A DNA stretch of 64,000 bases from Sabellastarte sp. h YS-2021 (lineage: Eukaryota; Annelida; Polychaeta; Sabellida; Sabellidae), in NCBI GenBank assembly GCA_964017235.1, contig OZ024928.1, positions 152,916,881 to 152,980,880 on the forward strand. Reading direction: 5' to 3'. The notes below the pieces were generated by a model. The model was not told the origin of the DNA, made no database searches, and saw nothing but the letters and a program-made list of their open reading frames with translations. Position 1 is the first letter of the stretch, and every line of letters starts with the position of its first letter. This document shows, piece after piece, positions 1 to 12,480 of the stretch. Position numbers and translations under genes: made by a program.

Positions 1-300
1 ATAAATGGAAAATTACATTAGAAAACAACCAACAGTTAATGGAATAAGCAGAGGAAACTTCCACCAAAAAAGAATGACAACATTGAAAGGAGAAAATTCC
101 AATAGAAAACACTAACCAGTTGATGGAATATGCAGGGAAAATTTCTTAGGCTTACAATAAACCTGAATCTGTGGCAGAAATCTACACCTATACTCCACTT
201 TCTTTCAAATATATATACCCAATTTCAAAGGATAAATATCACTTAAATGTCAAAATTACAAATTGTTTACTTTTCTGTCTGTATCACAAGTTATTTACAA
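1..300. other. Spacer, no feature seen
   Basis: AT-rich sequence with no convincing coding frame or splice-bounded exon. It contains a weak internal duplication: 'gaaaattaca / gaaaattcca' phrases and 'ggaata(a/t)gcagaggaaa' recur about 70 bp apart. It is probably intronic, lying downstream of the minus-strand dehydrogenase exons. Confidence 0.4.
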
Positions 301-632
301 GTTACTGTGGCCTAGTGGGTAACACACTCGCCTAGGAACACAGAGGACGTGGGTTCAATCCCAGGTACAGGCAGATACATAGTGGCTCGGATGACCACTT
401 AAAATGGCGGTCCTCTGTCATTGGGTCCTATCCCCAGTGGCAGGTTAAAGAACCTCAAGGACGTTGATAAATGGTCATCTTTGAGCCTCTGTCTTTCAGT
501 TAGGGGAATGTTAGTAATTTGAGTGTTGGACTGTACTTGTACAGTTGGATGGGTCATATAGCGCTTTGAGTCCTGTAGTACATGGAGATATTGCGCTGAG
601 TATAAATACAAATACAAAATACAAATAGTTAT
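301..632 (+). mobile_element. tRNA-derived SINE, plus strand
   Basis: The head is tRNA-like. A pol III A-box match (TGGCCTAGTGG, 307-317) is followed 35 bp later by a B box (GGTTCAATCCC, 352-362). The body runs about 250 bp and ends in an A-rich tail of AAATAC-type repeats near 605-632. This is the standard SINE layout: internal promoter, unrelated body, simple-repeat tail. The small open frames inside it are not coding. It looks full length, but no clear target-site duplication was found. Confidence 0.75.
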
Positions 633-817
633 ATTTACTAAGCCTGTTCAGGGTTATATAAATATATTGTTACAATTTTTAATTTACATAAATCTTAGAG
701 TTACAGTAATAGATGCAGTGTGTGTGTGGGTCTTTTCGGTGTGAGCTATATTTAACCTTTCTGGTGTTCCCATTGCTGGGCTCCTGCTATGGATACCTCC
801 TAGCTCCCAAGACCAGG

Positions 818-1275
818 GGCCGATTTCACTAAAAGACTTAAACTAAGTCCCTTTATTGGCTAAGTCAGGGACTTAAATCTAAGACTTTGGTCTTAGCTAG
901 GTCTGGGACTTAAAATTAATTTCACAAAGGTGACTTAGCTAAGTCCAAGCATATCAAATAACCACAGTGATTTTCTGGGTCATGTGACCTTTTATATCTA
1001 TTCAAAATATAATATTGGTGCCATATATCCTTCATTTGATGTATTTTATCTAAGGATAAGGGCTGTTTTGAAATGGAAAACCTTGTTGCCACATATACCT
1101 TCCCAAAGACTACTTTATTGAGATGTTCTGTGTAATTATACTTTATTTACAGTCATTTCAAATTTTGAAGTGGAGAACAGTTTATGGCGGCCATATTTAA
1201 GTCCTCTTTACAAAATTTAAGCCCACTACCTCCCAGACTTAAAGTTAAGTCCACTGACTTAGCAATTTCATGGAG
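818..1275. mobile_element. MITE-like element with AAGTC-rich ends
   Basis: The left part (818-960) begins GGGGCCGATTTCACTAAAAG and is dense in GACTTA/TAAGTC words. The right part (1200-1275) carries similar words in the opposite sense and ends near AGCAATTTCATGG, roughly the complement of the left end. That suggests a foldback or TIR element with degenerate ends. No transposase frame is present. Boundaries are approximate. Confidence 0.35.
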
Positions 1276-1289
1276 GTTTAACAGGACAC

Positions 1290-2064
1290 AGAAACTGCAT
1301 CTGTATCTTATCATTCAGAGCTATATTATTTCATTGATAAAGCTCAATGTCTGTCTATCATGCAGCATGAGTATATAATTACAATACAGCAATCCCTTTG
1401 TAATGCATTTTGTCTCTTATCAGTGTGTTGGTAGCTTAAGAACCGTTATCATCTTGTGGGCCCACTGGCACAGCCACAGATAAGTACTAATTTCTTTTGT
1501 ACTGGAACAGTACACAAACCAAACTGGTGTTTTCAGATGTTATTGCTTTTCAGCAAAGATACATTACATCTGATAACTTGGCCTGGCTTTGTGACCTTGC
1601 TCCTGTTACCTGCAATTGGTTAACAATTTTTGACTGATGTGATAGTAGCCAGTTCTTACCTCTCCCCGGACTCTTTACCTACATATTATCATTTATGCTT
1701 GTACACAGTGGTTTTTGTTTGCTCGCTATATATATACTCTATCTACTATATTATCTGGGATTGGTTTTGCTGTCCTCATTTAAAGAGAACTGAATAAAGC
1801 ATCTGGTGGTAAAAGCTTTGAACATTATATACCACTTCATCAAAGGTAACTAAAGATCCTTAAATGTTTCAAAAGCTTTTGTAAGTTTTACTTCAATGAA
1901 ATTCAACTGAAAATGAAGACATTTTACTTGCTGTTTGAAAATCATGATCAGAAGATGTTAGTGAGACATGTACTGAAGATGTTACGCAGAAACACTATGT
2001 TTCTTCAACATTTATAACAGCAATATCAATTTTATTTGCTGCAAAACATATAAAAACATGGAAT
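1290..2064. other. Spacer, nothing recognised
   Basis: No coding frame, RNA gene or tandem repeat is seen. The sequence has intron-like composition. Confidence 0.4.
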
Positions 2065-2105
2065 AGATACCTGTACCCCACAGTCTGGAAAAATGATTGT
2101 ATATG

Positions 2106-2195
2106 AAAATCCCCAGATAGAAAATCCCAAGATTGAAAATCCCAAGATATTTGCAAACCAATAGAAAATCCCCAGGTGGGGCACTGAAAATCCAA
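2106..2195. repeat. Left arm of a 9.4-kb-spaced inverted repeat
   Basis: Several GAAAATCCC(C/A)AG words in a row (for example GATTGAAAATCCCAAGATAT). The same block is found in reverse complement at about 11571-11660. Elements A and C lie between the two arms. The preceding 2068-2090 resembles the 5' motif of family D (GTACCCCACAG). Confidence 0.6.
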
Positions 2196-2201
2196 AAAAA
2201 A

Positions 2202-5112
2202 CAAGACCACTGCCGTGGTATGATCTCCCGCCGCACTACATCAAAAAGTAGGTGAACAACATATTTGACAAAACTCCTTTAAATTGAATAGTTTTGCTGT
2301 TAAAGTGAAAGCTCTCCAAAAAGTAGGTGAATGAGTTATTTGAGAAAAATTGGCTATCTGCAATACTTTTAGCGATAATTCGCATTTACTCATTTTGAGT
2401 AGGTGAGTAATTAGCTATGAGTGTGAAACTTCACCAAGTGAAAGCTCTCCCAAAATGAGGTGAATGAGTTATTTGAGAAAAATTGGCTATCTGCAATACT
2501 TTTAGAGATAATTCGCATTTACTCATTTTGAGTAGGTGAGTAATTAGCTATGGGTCTGAAACTTCACTATGTGAAAGCTCTTCCAAAAGTAGGTGAATGA
2601 GTTATTTGAGAAAAATTGGCTATCTGCAATACTTTTAGCGATAATTCGCATTTACTCATTTTCAGTAGGTGAGTAATTAGCTATGGGTCTGAAACTTCAC
2701 CATGTGAAAGCTCTCCCAAAAGTAGATGAATGAGTTATTTGAGAAAAATTGGCTATCTCCAATACTTTTACAGATAATTCGCATTTACTCATTTTGAGTA
2801 GGTGAGTAATTAGCTATGGGTGTGAAACTTCACCAAGTGAAAGTTCTCCCAAAAGTAGGTGAATGAGTTATTTGAGAAAAATTGGCCATCTGCAATACTT
2901 TTAGAGATAATTCGCATTTACTCATTTTCAGTAGGTGAGTAATTAGCTATGGGTCTGAAACTTCACCATGTGAAAGCTCTTCCAAAAGTAGGTGAACGAG
3001 TTATTTGAGAAAAATTGGCTATCTGCAATGCTTTTAGCTATAATTCGCATTTACTCATTTTGAGTAGGTGAGTAATTAGCTATGAGTGTGAAACTTCACC
3101 AAGTGAAAGCTCTCTCAAAAGTAGGTGAATGAGTTATTTGAGAAAAATTGGCTATCTGCAATACTTTTAGCGATAATTCACATTTACTCATTTTGAGTAG
3201 GTGAGTAATTAGCTATGGGTGTGAAACTTCACCAAGTGAAAGTTCTCCCAAAAGTAGGTGAATGAGTTATTTGGGAAAAATTGGCCATCTGCAATACTTT
3301 TAGCGATAATTCGCATTTACTCATTTTCAGTAGGTGAGTAATTATCTATGGGTCTGAAACTTCACCATGTGAAAGCTCTCCCAAAAGTAGATGAATGAGT
3401 TATTTGAGAAAAATTGGCTATCTCCAATACTTTTACAGATAATTCGCATTTACTCATTTTGAGTAGGTGAGTAATTAGCTATGGGTGTGAAACTTCACCA
3501 AGTGAAAGTTCTCCCAAAAGTAGGTGAATGAGTTATTTGAGAAAAATTGGCGATCTGCAATACTTTTAGCGATAATTCGCATTTACTCATTTTGAGTAGG
3601 TGAGTAATTATCTATGGGTCTGAAACTTCACCATGTGAAAGCTCTCCCAAAAGTAGATGAATGAGTTATTTGAGAAAAATTGGCTATCTGCAATACTTTT
3701 ACAGATAATTCGCATTTACTCATTTTGAGTGGGTGAGTAATTAGCTATGGGTCTGAAACTTCATCAAGTGAAAGCTCTCCCAAAAGTAGGCGAATGAGTT
3801 ATTTGAGAAAAATTCACTATCTCCAATACTTTTAGAGATAATTCGCATTTACTCATTTTCAGTAGGTGAGTAATTACCGACGAGTCTGAAACTTCACCAT
3901 GTGAAAGCTCTCCCAAAAGTAGATGAATGACTTAAAAAGTAGATGAACAACTTATTTGAGAGAAATTGTGTAGCTGCAATACTTTTGAAGATATAAGGCA
4001 TTTACTCATTATGGTTATCATTAAAAATTGACAAAGTAGCTATTACAGTTTGCGAGATATTTGTCATTTTTCACATTTTCACCAAAAGTAGCAATAAAGT
4101 AGCCATTACTCACTTGTACATTGAGCAACAGTTGTGAAACTTAAATATGTTACAGTTCACAAAAAAGTAGATGAACAACTTATTGGAGAGAAATTGTGTA
4201 GCTGCAATACTTTTGAAGATATAAGCCATTTACTCATTATGGTTATCATTAAAAATTGACAAAGTAGCTATTACTCACTTAGCTATGGAGATACACTTCC
4301 AAACTAGTGACCATGTTGTAGCTGTGGAGATAGTAGCTGAACAACATATTGGAACAAAATTGTGTAGCTGCAATACTTTTGAAGATATAAGCCATTTACT
4401 CATTATGGTTATCATCAAAGTAGCTATTACTCAGTTAGCTATGGAGTTACAGCTGTGAAAATTCACAATACAGTATATCCAAAAGATAGGTGAACAACAT
4501 ATTTGACAAAAATCCTCTATATTCAATAGTTTTTGAGTTATAAGTGACTTGCTCAATGGTCAAATATTAAACTTAGTATAGCTATTACTCAGTTAGCTAT
4601 GGTGCTACACCTTGGACACCTCACCATGATATAGTACATGAAGGAGTTGTTGAACAACATATTTCAGGCCAATATTGTAAGTAACAGTTACAAAGACAAA
4701 ATCAATTTACTCATTTTGTTCATTGTTAATAACAGAAAATAGCTATTACTGACTTAGCTACGAAGATAGAACCCTAAAAATGGTACCATCTTGTAGGCAT
4801 GGAGAAAGTAGCTGAACAATGTATTTTACAGAAATGCTCTAAATGCAGTCGTTTTGGAGTTATGAGCACTTTACTCAAAGTAGCCACCATTGCTATTACT
4901 CACTTAGCTATGGTCCTAGGTGTGAAATAACAGCATCAAATGAAAGGACATAAGCAATAAGGTCATAAAAAACATTGAAAAGGCCAAGGAGAAACATCCA
5001 GTGTGATGTACAGCCCTTTATAAAAGCGTAACACTCAATAACACACGAACACACGCACACACACACGGAATGCGTTTTATAATCTCCCGCCTGGCCGGCG
5101 GGAGATAATAAA
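2202..5112 (+). mobile_element. Family A element, complete (Helentron/pearl-like, non-autonomous)
   Basis: The 5' end has a small hairpin, CCAC TGCC GTGG (2207-2218), then motif T = ATCTCCCGCC (2223-2232). The body is a 133-bp tandem array (2290-3940) followed by diverged units (3940-4960) rich in TAGCTATTACTCACTTAGC. A CA-rich microsatellite (5041-5067) precedes the 3' hairpin, ATCTCCCGCC TGGCC GGCGGGAGAT (5082-5106), whose 10-bp stem repeats T exactly. There is no gene, so any mobility needs enzymes supplied elsewhere. Tandem core, microsatellite and 3' stem-loop are features described for bivalve pearl elements and Helentron-derived elements; assignment to that group is inference. Confidence 0.7.
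2290..3940 (+). repeat. 133-bp tandem array (family A core)
   Basis: The word AGGTGA/AGATGA before ATGAGTTATTTGAG recurs at 2325, 2458, 2591, 2724, 2857, 2990, 3123, 3256, 3389, 3522, 3655, 3788 and 3921, exactly 133 bp apart each time. That gives about twelve units with no indel at this anchor. Variant units at 2724-2857 and 3389-3522 match each other better than their neighbours, hinting at a 665-bp (five-unit) duplication. Confidence 0.92.
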
Positions 5113-5815
5113 AACCTACAAAAGCATTTACAAATGTTATATTGTCTTATTATCTGTTCATTGCTGCTGATTGATGTTATACAATGTGGCTTCCAATTTA
5201 TGACATCTTTAAAACAGATTTGTTGCCCTCTCTTTTCCTTTTGTTATTTATTGAATAAAGAAACTATTTTTCCTGTATTCTTTAATCTACATGTACCAGA
5301 GTTATGGAGTTATTTTGTTAAGTGTCTAAACTAACAAATTGCTATTAGGGAATGCATGTGGCATCAAATCCATATACTCTCCAAAAAACAGAAATGTAGC
5401 CTCCTCTTTGTTTTTAAGTGACTGATTAAAGAATTATTTTATAACTGTATTCTTTAAAATACCTGTATGAAGTGTGACCCTAAGTGTTAATTGCTATCAG
5501 GGAAAGTGGCTTTAATTTGTGTCCCATAATCTACATGGAGGTAGACAGACTCTTTAAAAGGATGTCCGAAAACTGACTCCAAATTCTAGCCCTTTAATGT
5601 ATGTTCCGGAACCCATTCAAACACCTTTAAAACATTTTAGGGTTGGTAAGACTAAAGGTACTTCCAAACCTACTTAGGAAGCAATTCTGTCAAAGGAAAT
5701 GTTAACAGCAATTTTTAAAATAGTTGTGCTTTTTAATTAATGTTAAAAGTTTAATATTCAATGCATAAAGGGACCACATAAAAGGTTTACAATTCCAAAC
5801 CTCATTTTATACTGT
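5113..5815. other. Spacer between elements A and C
   Basis: AT-rich sequence with no recognisable gene. Phrases such as 'ctgtattctttaa' occur twice (5273 and 5447), suggesting an old duplication of about 175 bp. Confidence 0.4.
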
Positions 5816-5816
5816 A

Positions 5817-8800
5817 ACTAGAAATAGGACGCCCTGTTGATAGTAGACGCGAATAGAAACAGGATAGCATAGAAGAACACACATTATCATGTGTAATGTC
5901 CACCCCATGAACCTTTTGCCAAAATTGTACAGTAGTCTTACAAGACCCTGTTTCATTTGTAAAATATATCAATGATGCTTAAATATTTATTAGTGTAGAT
6001 GTAAATTATTTCAGCTTCATGCCTTTTTGCATTGGTTGGGTCGAAAATTTTGACGAAATCACTCTATCTTGTACGGTTAAGAAGATAGAAGCAAATTCCT
6101 GTTTTTCTATTTTTGGCAAAAATTCGAAAAATCAAAATGGCCGCCATTTTTGGGGAGGGGAAAATTTTTTGAAAATTGCAAAGATTACATTCCTTAGATA
6201 CCCTGTGGGTCGAAAATTACGACGAAATCGCTCTATCTCGCACGGTTAAGGAGATAGAAGCAAATTTGCGTTTTGCCATTTTTGGCAAAAATTCGAAAAT
6301 TCAAAATGGCCGCCATTTTTGGGGAGGGCAAAATTTTTTGAAAATTGCAAAGATTACATTCTTTAGATACCCTGTGGGTCGAAAATTTTGACGAAATCAC
6401 TCTATCTTGCACGGTTAAGGAGATAGAAGGAAATTTGTGTTTTGCCATTTTGGGCAAAAATTCGAAAAATCAAAATGGCCGCCATTTTTGGGGAGCGGAA
6501 AATTTTTTGAAAATTGCAAAGAGTACATTCCTTAGATACCCTGTGGCTTGAAAATTTCGACGAAATCGCTCTATCTCGCACGGTTAAGGAGATAGAAGCA
6601 AATTTGTGTTTTGCCATTTTTGGCAAAAATTCGAAAATTCAAAATGGCCGCCATTTTTGGGGAGGGGAAAATTTTTTGAAAATTGCAAAGAGTACATTCC
6701 TTAGATACCCTGTGGGTCAAAAATTTCGACGAAATTGCTCTATCTTGCACGGTTAAGGAGATAGAAGCAAATTTGTGTTTTGCCATTTTTGGAAAAAATT
6801 CGAAAATTCAAAATGGCCGCCATTTTTGGGGAGGGGAAAATTTTTTGAAAATTGCAAAGATTACATTCTTTAGATACCCTGTGGGTCGAAAATTTGGACG
6901 AAATCTCTCTATCTGGCACGGTTAAGGAGATAGAAGGAAATTTGTGTTTTGCCATTTTTGGCAAAAATTCGAAAAATCAAAATGGCCACCATTTTTTGGG
7001 AGGGGAAAATTTTTTGAAAATTGCAAAGAGTACACTCCTTAGATACCCTGTGGGTCGAAAATTTCGACGAAATCGCTCTATCTCGCACGGTTAAGGAGAT
7101 AGAAGCAAATTTGTGTTTTGCCATTTTTGGCAAAAATTCGAAAATTCAAAATGGCCGCCATTTTTGGGGAGGGGAAATTTTTTTGAAAATTGCAAAGATT
7201 ACATTCTTTAGATACCCTGTGGGTCGAAAATTTTGACGAAATCGCTCTATCTTGCACGGTTAAGGAGATAGAAGGAAATTTGTGTTTTGCCATTTTTGGC
7301 AAAAATTTGAAAAAATCAAAATGGCCGCCATTTTTGGGGAGGGGAAAATTTTTTGAAAATTGCAAAGAGTACATTCCTTAGATACCCTGTGGGTTGAAAA
7401 TTTCGACGAAATCGCTCTATCGCACACGGTTAAGGAGATAGAAGCAAATTTGCATTTTGCCATTTTTGGCAAAAATTTCAAAATTCAAAATGGCCGCCAT
7501 TTTTGGGGAGGGGAAAATTTTTTGAAAATTGCCAAGAATACAATGCTCAGATACCCCATGGGTCGAAAATTTCGACGAAATAGCTCTATCTCGCACGGTT
7601 AAGGAGATAGAAGCAAATTTGTGTTTTGCCATTTTTGGCAAAAATTCGAAAATTCAAAATGGCCGCCATTTTTGGGGAGGGCAAAATTTTTTGAAAATTG
7701 CAAAGATTACATTCTTTAGATACCCTGTGGGTCGAAAATTTTGACGAAATCACTCTATCTTGCACGGTTAAGGAGATAGAAGGAAATTTGTGTTTTGCCA
7801 TTTTTGGCAAAAATTCGAAAATTCAAAATGGCCGCCATTTTTGGGGAGGGGAAAATTTTTTGAAAATTGCAAAGAGTACATTCGTTAGACCCTGTGGGTC
7901 GAAAATTTCGACGAAATCGCTCTATCTTGCACGGTTAAGGAGATAGAAGCAAATTTGTGTTTTGCCATTTTTGGCAAAAATTCGAAAATTCAAAATGGCC
8001 GCCATTTTTGGGGAGGGGAAAATTTTTGAAAATTGCAAAGATTACATTCTTTAAATACCCTGTGGGTCGAAAATTTTGACGAAATCGCTCTATCTTGCAC
8101 GGTTAAGGAGATAGAAGCAAATTTGTGTTTTGCCATTTTTGGCAAAAATTCGAAAAATCAAAATGGCCGCCATTTTTGGGGAGGGGAAAATTTTTTGAAA
8201 ATTGCAAAATTTTTTGAAAATTGCAAAGAGTACATTCCTTAGATACCCTGTGGGTTGAAAATTTCGACGAAATCGCTCTATCTCACACGGTTAAGGAGAT
8301 AGAAGCAAATTTGCGTTTTGCCATTTTTGGCAAAAATTTCAAAATTCAAAATGGCCGCCATTTTTGGGGAGGGGAAATTTTTTTTGAAAATTGCCAAGAA
8401 TACAATGCTCAGATACCCTGTGGGTCGAAAATTTCAACGAAATAGCTGTATCTCGCACGGTTAAGGAGATAGAAGCAAATTTGTGTTTTGCCATTTTGGG
8501 CAAAACTTCGAAAATTCAAAATGGCCGCCATTTTTGGGGAGGGGAAAATTTTTTGAAAATTGCAAAGAGTACATTCCTTAGATACCCTGTGGGTCGAAAA
8601 TTTCGACGAAATCGCTCTATCTTGCACGGTTAAGGAGATAGAAGCAAATTTGTGTTTTGCCATTTTTGGAAAAAATTCAAAAATTCAAAATGGCCGCCAT
8701 TTTTGGGGAGGGGAAATTTTTTTGAAAATTGCAAAGATTACATTCCTTAGATACCCTGTGGGTCGAAAATTTTGACGAAATCGCTCTATCTTGCACGGTT

Positions 8801-11443
8801 AAGGAGATAGAAGGAAATTTGTGTTTTGCCATTTTTGGCAAAAATTTGAAAAAATCAAAATGGCCGCCATTTTTGGGGAGGGGAAAATTTTTTGAAAATT
8901 GCAAAGAGTACATTCCTTAGATACCCTGTGGGTTGAAAATTTCGACGAAATCGCTCTATCGCACACGGTTAAGGAGATAGAAGCAAATTTGCATTTTGCC
9001 ATTTTTGGCAAAAATTTCAAAATTCAAAATGGCCGCCATTTTTGGGGAGGGGAAAATTTTTTGAAAATTGCCAAGAATACAATGCTCAGATACCCCATGG
9101 GTCGAAAATTTCGACGAAATCGCTCTATCTTGCACGGTTAAGGAGATAGAAGCAAATTTGTGTTTTGCCATTTTTGGCAAAAATTCGAAAATTCAAAATG
9201 GCCGCCATTTTTGGGGAGGGGAAAATTTTTGAAAATTGCAAAGATTACATTCTTTAGATACCCTGTGGGTCGAAAATTTTGACGAAATCGCTCTATCTTG
9301 CACGGTTAAGGAGATAGAAGGAAATTTGTGTTTTGCCATTTTTGGCAAAAATTCGAAAAATCAAAATGGCCGCCATTTTTGGGGAGGGGAAAATTTTTTG
9401 AAAATTGCAAAATTTTTTGAAAATTGCAAAGAGTACATTCCTTAGATACCCTGTGGGTTGAAAATTTCGACGAAATCGCTCTATCTCACACGGTTAAGGA
9501 GATAGAAGCAAATTTGCGTTTTGCCATTTTTGGCAAAAATTTCAAAATTCAAAATGGCCGCCATTTTTGGGGAGGGGAAATTTTTTTTGAAAATTGCCAA
9601 GAATACAATGCTCAGATACCCTGTGGGTCGAAAATTTCAACGAAATAGCTCTATCTCGCACGGTTAAGGAGATAGAAGCAAATTTGTGTTTTGCCATTTT
9701 GGGCAAAAATTCGAAAATTCAAAATGGCCGCCATTTTTGGGGAGGGGAAAATTTTTTGAAAATTGCAAAGAGTACATTCCTTAGATACCCTGTGGGTCGA
9801 AAATTTCGACGAAATCGCTCTATCTTGCACGGTTAAGGAGATAGAAGCAAATTTGTGTTTTGCCATTTTTGGAAAAAATTCGAAAATTCAAAATGGCCGC
9901 CATTTTTGGGGAGGGGAAATTTTTTTGAAAATTGCAAAGATTACATTCCTTAGATACCCTGTGGGTCAAAAATTTTGACGAAATCGCTCTATCTTGCATG
10001 GTTAAGGAGATAGAAGGAAATTTGTGTTTTGCCATTTTTGGCAAATTAAATTCGAAAAAATCAAAATGGCCGCCATTTTTGGGGAGGGGAAATTTTTTTG
10101 AAAATTGCAAAGATTACATTGCTTAGATAACCTGTGGGTCGAAAATTTTGACGAAATCGCTCTATCTTGCACGGTTAAGGAGATAGAAGGAAATTTGTGT
10201 TTTGCCATTTTTGGCAAAAATTCGAAAAAATCAAAATGGCCGCCATTTTTGGGGAGGGGAAAATTTTTTGAAAATTGCAAAGATTACATTCCTTAGATAC
10301 CCTGTGGGTTGAAAATTTCGACGAAATCGCTCTATCGCACACGGTTAAGGAGATAGAAGCAAATTTGCATTTTGCCATTTTTGGCAAAAATTTCAAAATT
10401 CAAAATGGCCGCCATTTTTGGGGAGGGGAAAATTTTTTGAAAATTGCAAAGAGTACATTCCTTAGATACCCTGTGGGTTGAAAATTTCGACGAAATCGCT
10501 CTATCTCACACGGTTAAGGGGATAGAAGCAAATTTGCATTTTGCCATTTTTGGCAAAAATTTCAAAATTCAAAATGGCCGCCATTTTTGGGGAGGGGAAA
10601 TTTTCTTTGAAAATTGCCAAGAATACAATGCTCAGATACCCTGTGGGTCGAAAATTTCGACAAAATAGCTCTATCTCGCACGGTTAAGGAGATAGAAGCA
10701 AATTTGTGTTTTGCCACTTTGGGCAAAAATTCGAAAATTCAAAATGGCCGCCATTTTTGGGGAGGGCAAAATTTTTTGAAAATTGCAAAGAGTATATTCT
10801 TTAGATACCCTGTGGGTCGAAAATTTTGACGAAATCACTCTATCTTGCACGGTTAAGGAGATAGAAGGAAATTTGTGTTTTGCCATTTTGGGCAAAAATT
10901 CGAAAAATCAAAATGGCCGCCATTTTTGGGGAGGGGAAAATTTTTTGAAAATTGCAAAGAGTACATTCCTTAGATACCCTGTGGGTCGAAAATTCGACGA
11001 AATCGCTCTATCTCGCACGGTTTAGGAGATATGAGCACATTTGCCTTTTTCAGTATTCAAAATAGCTAATTACTCATTTATTTAATTAATTACTCACTCA
11101 TCTATAAAGCAATTCCCCCCAAAAGCAATCCCATACAAGCTATTAACCCAATGAACCTCCATACCAAATTTCAGAAAGCTAGGCTTAATAGCATTCCTTA
11201 AAATGTCTGGAAACCAAAGAGCTACTCAAAAGTAGCAAAGTAGCTATTACTCAGTTAGCTATAGAGCTATCATCACCAAAAGCAATCCCATACAAGCTAT
11301 TAACCCAATAAACCTGCATGCCAAATTTGGTAAAGATAGGATAAGAACTGTTGCCTAAAATGTCTGGAAATCAAGTGGGACGCCGGACGGCGGAAAAAGC
11401 AAAAATAATATGTCCACCCCCCCAGTGGGGTGGACATAATTAA
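5817..11443 (+). mobile_element. Family C element, complete, with long 169-bp array
   Basis: The 5' end has a hairpin, ACACAT TATC ATGTGT (5879-5894), then motif T = TGTCCACCCC (5897-5906). The body is a 169-bp array (6010-11035) followed by a unique 3' part with two GTAGCTATTACTCAGTTAGC-type modules. The 3' hairpin is TGTCCACCCC / GGGGTGGACA (11411-11420 with 11427-11436), its stem identical to T. A GC-rich GGACGCCGGACGGCGG segment precedes it. No protein gene is present. At about 5.6 kb it is the longest uninterrupted element of this kind in the window. Confidence 0.72.
6010..11035 (+). repeat. 169-bp tandem array, about 30 copies (family C core)
   Basis: Each unit contains AAAATGGCCGCCATTTTT, GGGGAGGGG, TACCCTGTGGGTCGAAAATT and ATCGCTCTATCT. 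Spacing is 169 bp over most of the array (anchors at 6176, 6345, 6514, 6683, 6852, 7021, 7190), with 1-bp and about 19-bp insertions (for example near 8203 and 9406). Blocks of several units are repeated, so the array also has a higher-order layer. Open frames of 60-98 codons occur on both strands in every unit. They are by-products of the repeat and not credible genes. Confidence 0.93.
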
Positions 11444-11504
11444 CCTGAATGTCTATAATGTTATGTAACTCCAACTTTGTAACTCCAAAGTGTATTGTAC
11501 ATTA

Positions 11505-11545
11505 TTATTATTATTAATATTATCATTTTCATTATTATTATAGTT
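11505..11545. repeat. ATT microsatellite
   Basis: Runs of ATT (ATTATTATTATTATTAATATTATC...ATTATTATTATAG) just outside the 3' end of element C. Confidence 0.7.
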
Positions 11546-11570
11546 TTAGTCTTATTTTTAGGGATTTTTG

Positions 11571-11660
11571 ATTTCAGGATTTTCTATGCCCTGTCTGGGG
11601 ATTTTCTATGGGTTTGTAAATATCTGGGGATTTTCAATCCAGGGATTTTCAAAGTGCAGC
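11571..11660. repeat. Right arm of the inverted repeat
   Basis: Reverse complement of the block at 2106-2195 (GGGGATTTTC words, CTGGGGATTTTCTATGGGTT). Together the arms bracket elements A and C. Confidence 0.6.
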
Positions 11661-12480
11661 TAGGGAAATAGCGTGAAACATTATGAGATACAGACGAAGT
11701 GAAAAAGTGAAAAGACAAGGAGTCTTTCAGAACAGTGTTATGTAAAGGTGCAGAAAAAACTAGAGTATTGCTTCGCAAGAGAAAAAGAAATTGTTTTTCA
11801 CAGCAAAAACCAAAGTATCCCTATCACAACATTGATGATTTTGTCGAAATGACTATCTTCCTCTGTTTAATATGTTTTTCCATTTATGGTAAAATACAAC
11901 CTGCCTGTGGATACCCTGGGGATAAAAAAATTTCAATGAAACTGCTCCATCTCGCACCATTTCCGAGATACATGCAATTTTGCATTTACAAAAAAATTAC
12001 AAATTACAAAACAATTTTTGGCCAAAAGTTGTAGATGACCCTGCGGATCAAAAATTTTGTAGAAATCGCGCTATCTTGCACTGTTTCTGAGATATTAAAG
12101 ATTTTTCATTTTCATCATTAAGAAAGATCATGGTATTTAGTTAATCATTTAGTAAGTCGGCCATTTTATATCGGGTCACTTCCAAAAGTTAAGGATTTAC
12201 AGACATCTATATAACAAACCCACTTACCAAATCTCATGTGAATATTAAGCACTTTTTAGGTTAACATCTGGACAAGCACACCCCTTTGAAACATGTTTTT
12301 GGTCATGTGACTTCTCTGATTTGTTGAAATGCCATGACACCATTATCATAAAATTTTTCCAGGGTTACTGCATACATGTGCTAAAATTGAAGAGAATCTG
12401 CCTACTGGTTGAAAAGCTATAAGCAATAGAAAATGTGGAAGCTGGCGGACCCACTCTCTCTCCCCCTTCATCCCTAAATA
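11655..12480 (+). mobile_element. Fragment related to families D and H
   Basis: The first part matches the 5' subterminal sequence of family D seen at 38905-38970 (GGGAAATAG...ATGAGATACAGA...CAGAACAGTGT). The next part (11775-11820) matches the H 5' region at 32560 and 62885 (AAAGAAAT...CAGCAAAAAC...ATCCC). It ends at 12420-12460 with ATAAGCAATAGAAAATGTGG, also present at 33345-33362. It is a composite without intact ends. No gene is present. Confidence 0.5.

Noticed and set aside
301..372. Possible functional tRNA gene
   Set aside because: A and B boxes are present, but the cloverleaf arms do not pair and a SINE body and tail follow.
2290..3940. CRISPR array
   Set aside because: There are no short repeats with unique spacers. 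The whole 133-bp unit is repeated, and the DNA is clearly eukaryotic.
6019..11025. Dozens of open frames of 60-98 codons on both strands between 6 and 11 kb with near-identical translations (DTLWVENFDEIALS and the antisense KMAKHKFASISLT)
   Set aside because: They follow the 169-bp repeat exactly, occur on both strands at once and show no codon-level constraint. They are by-products of a stop-poor satellite.
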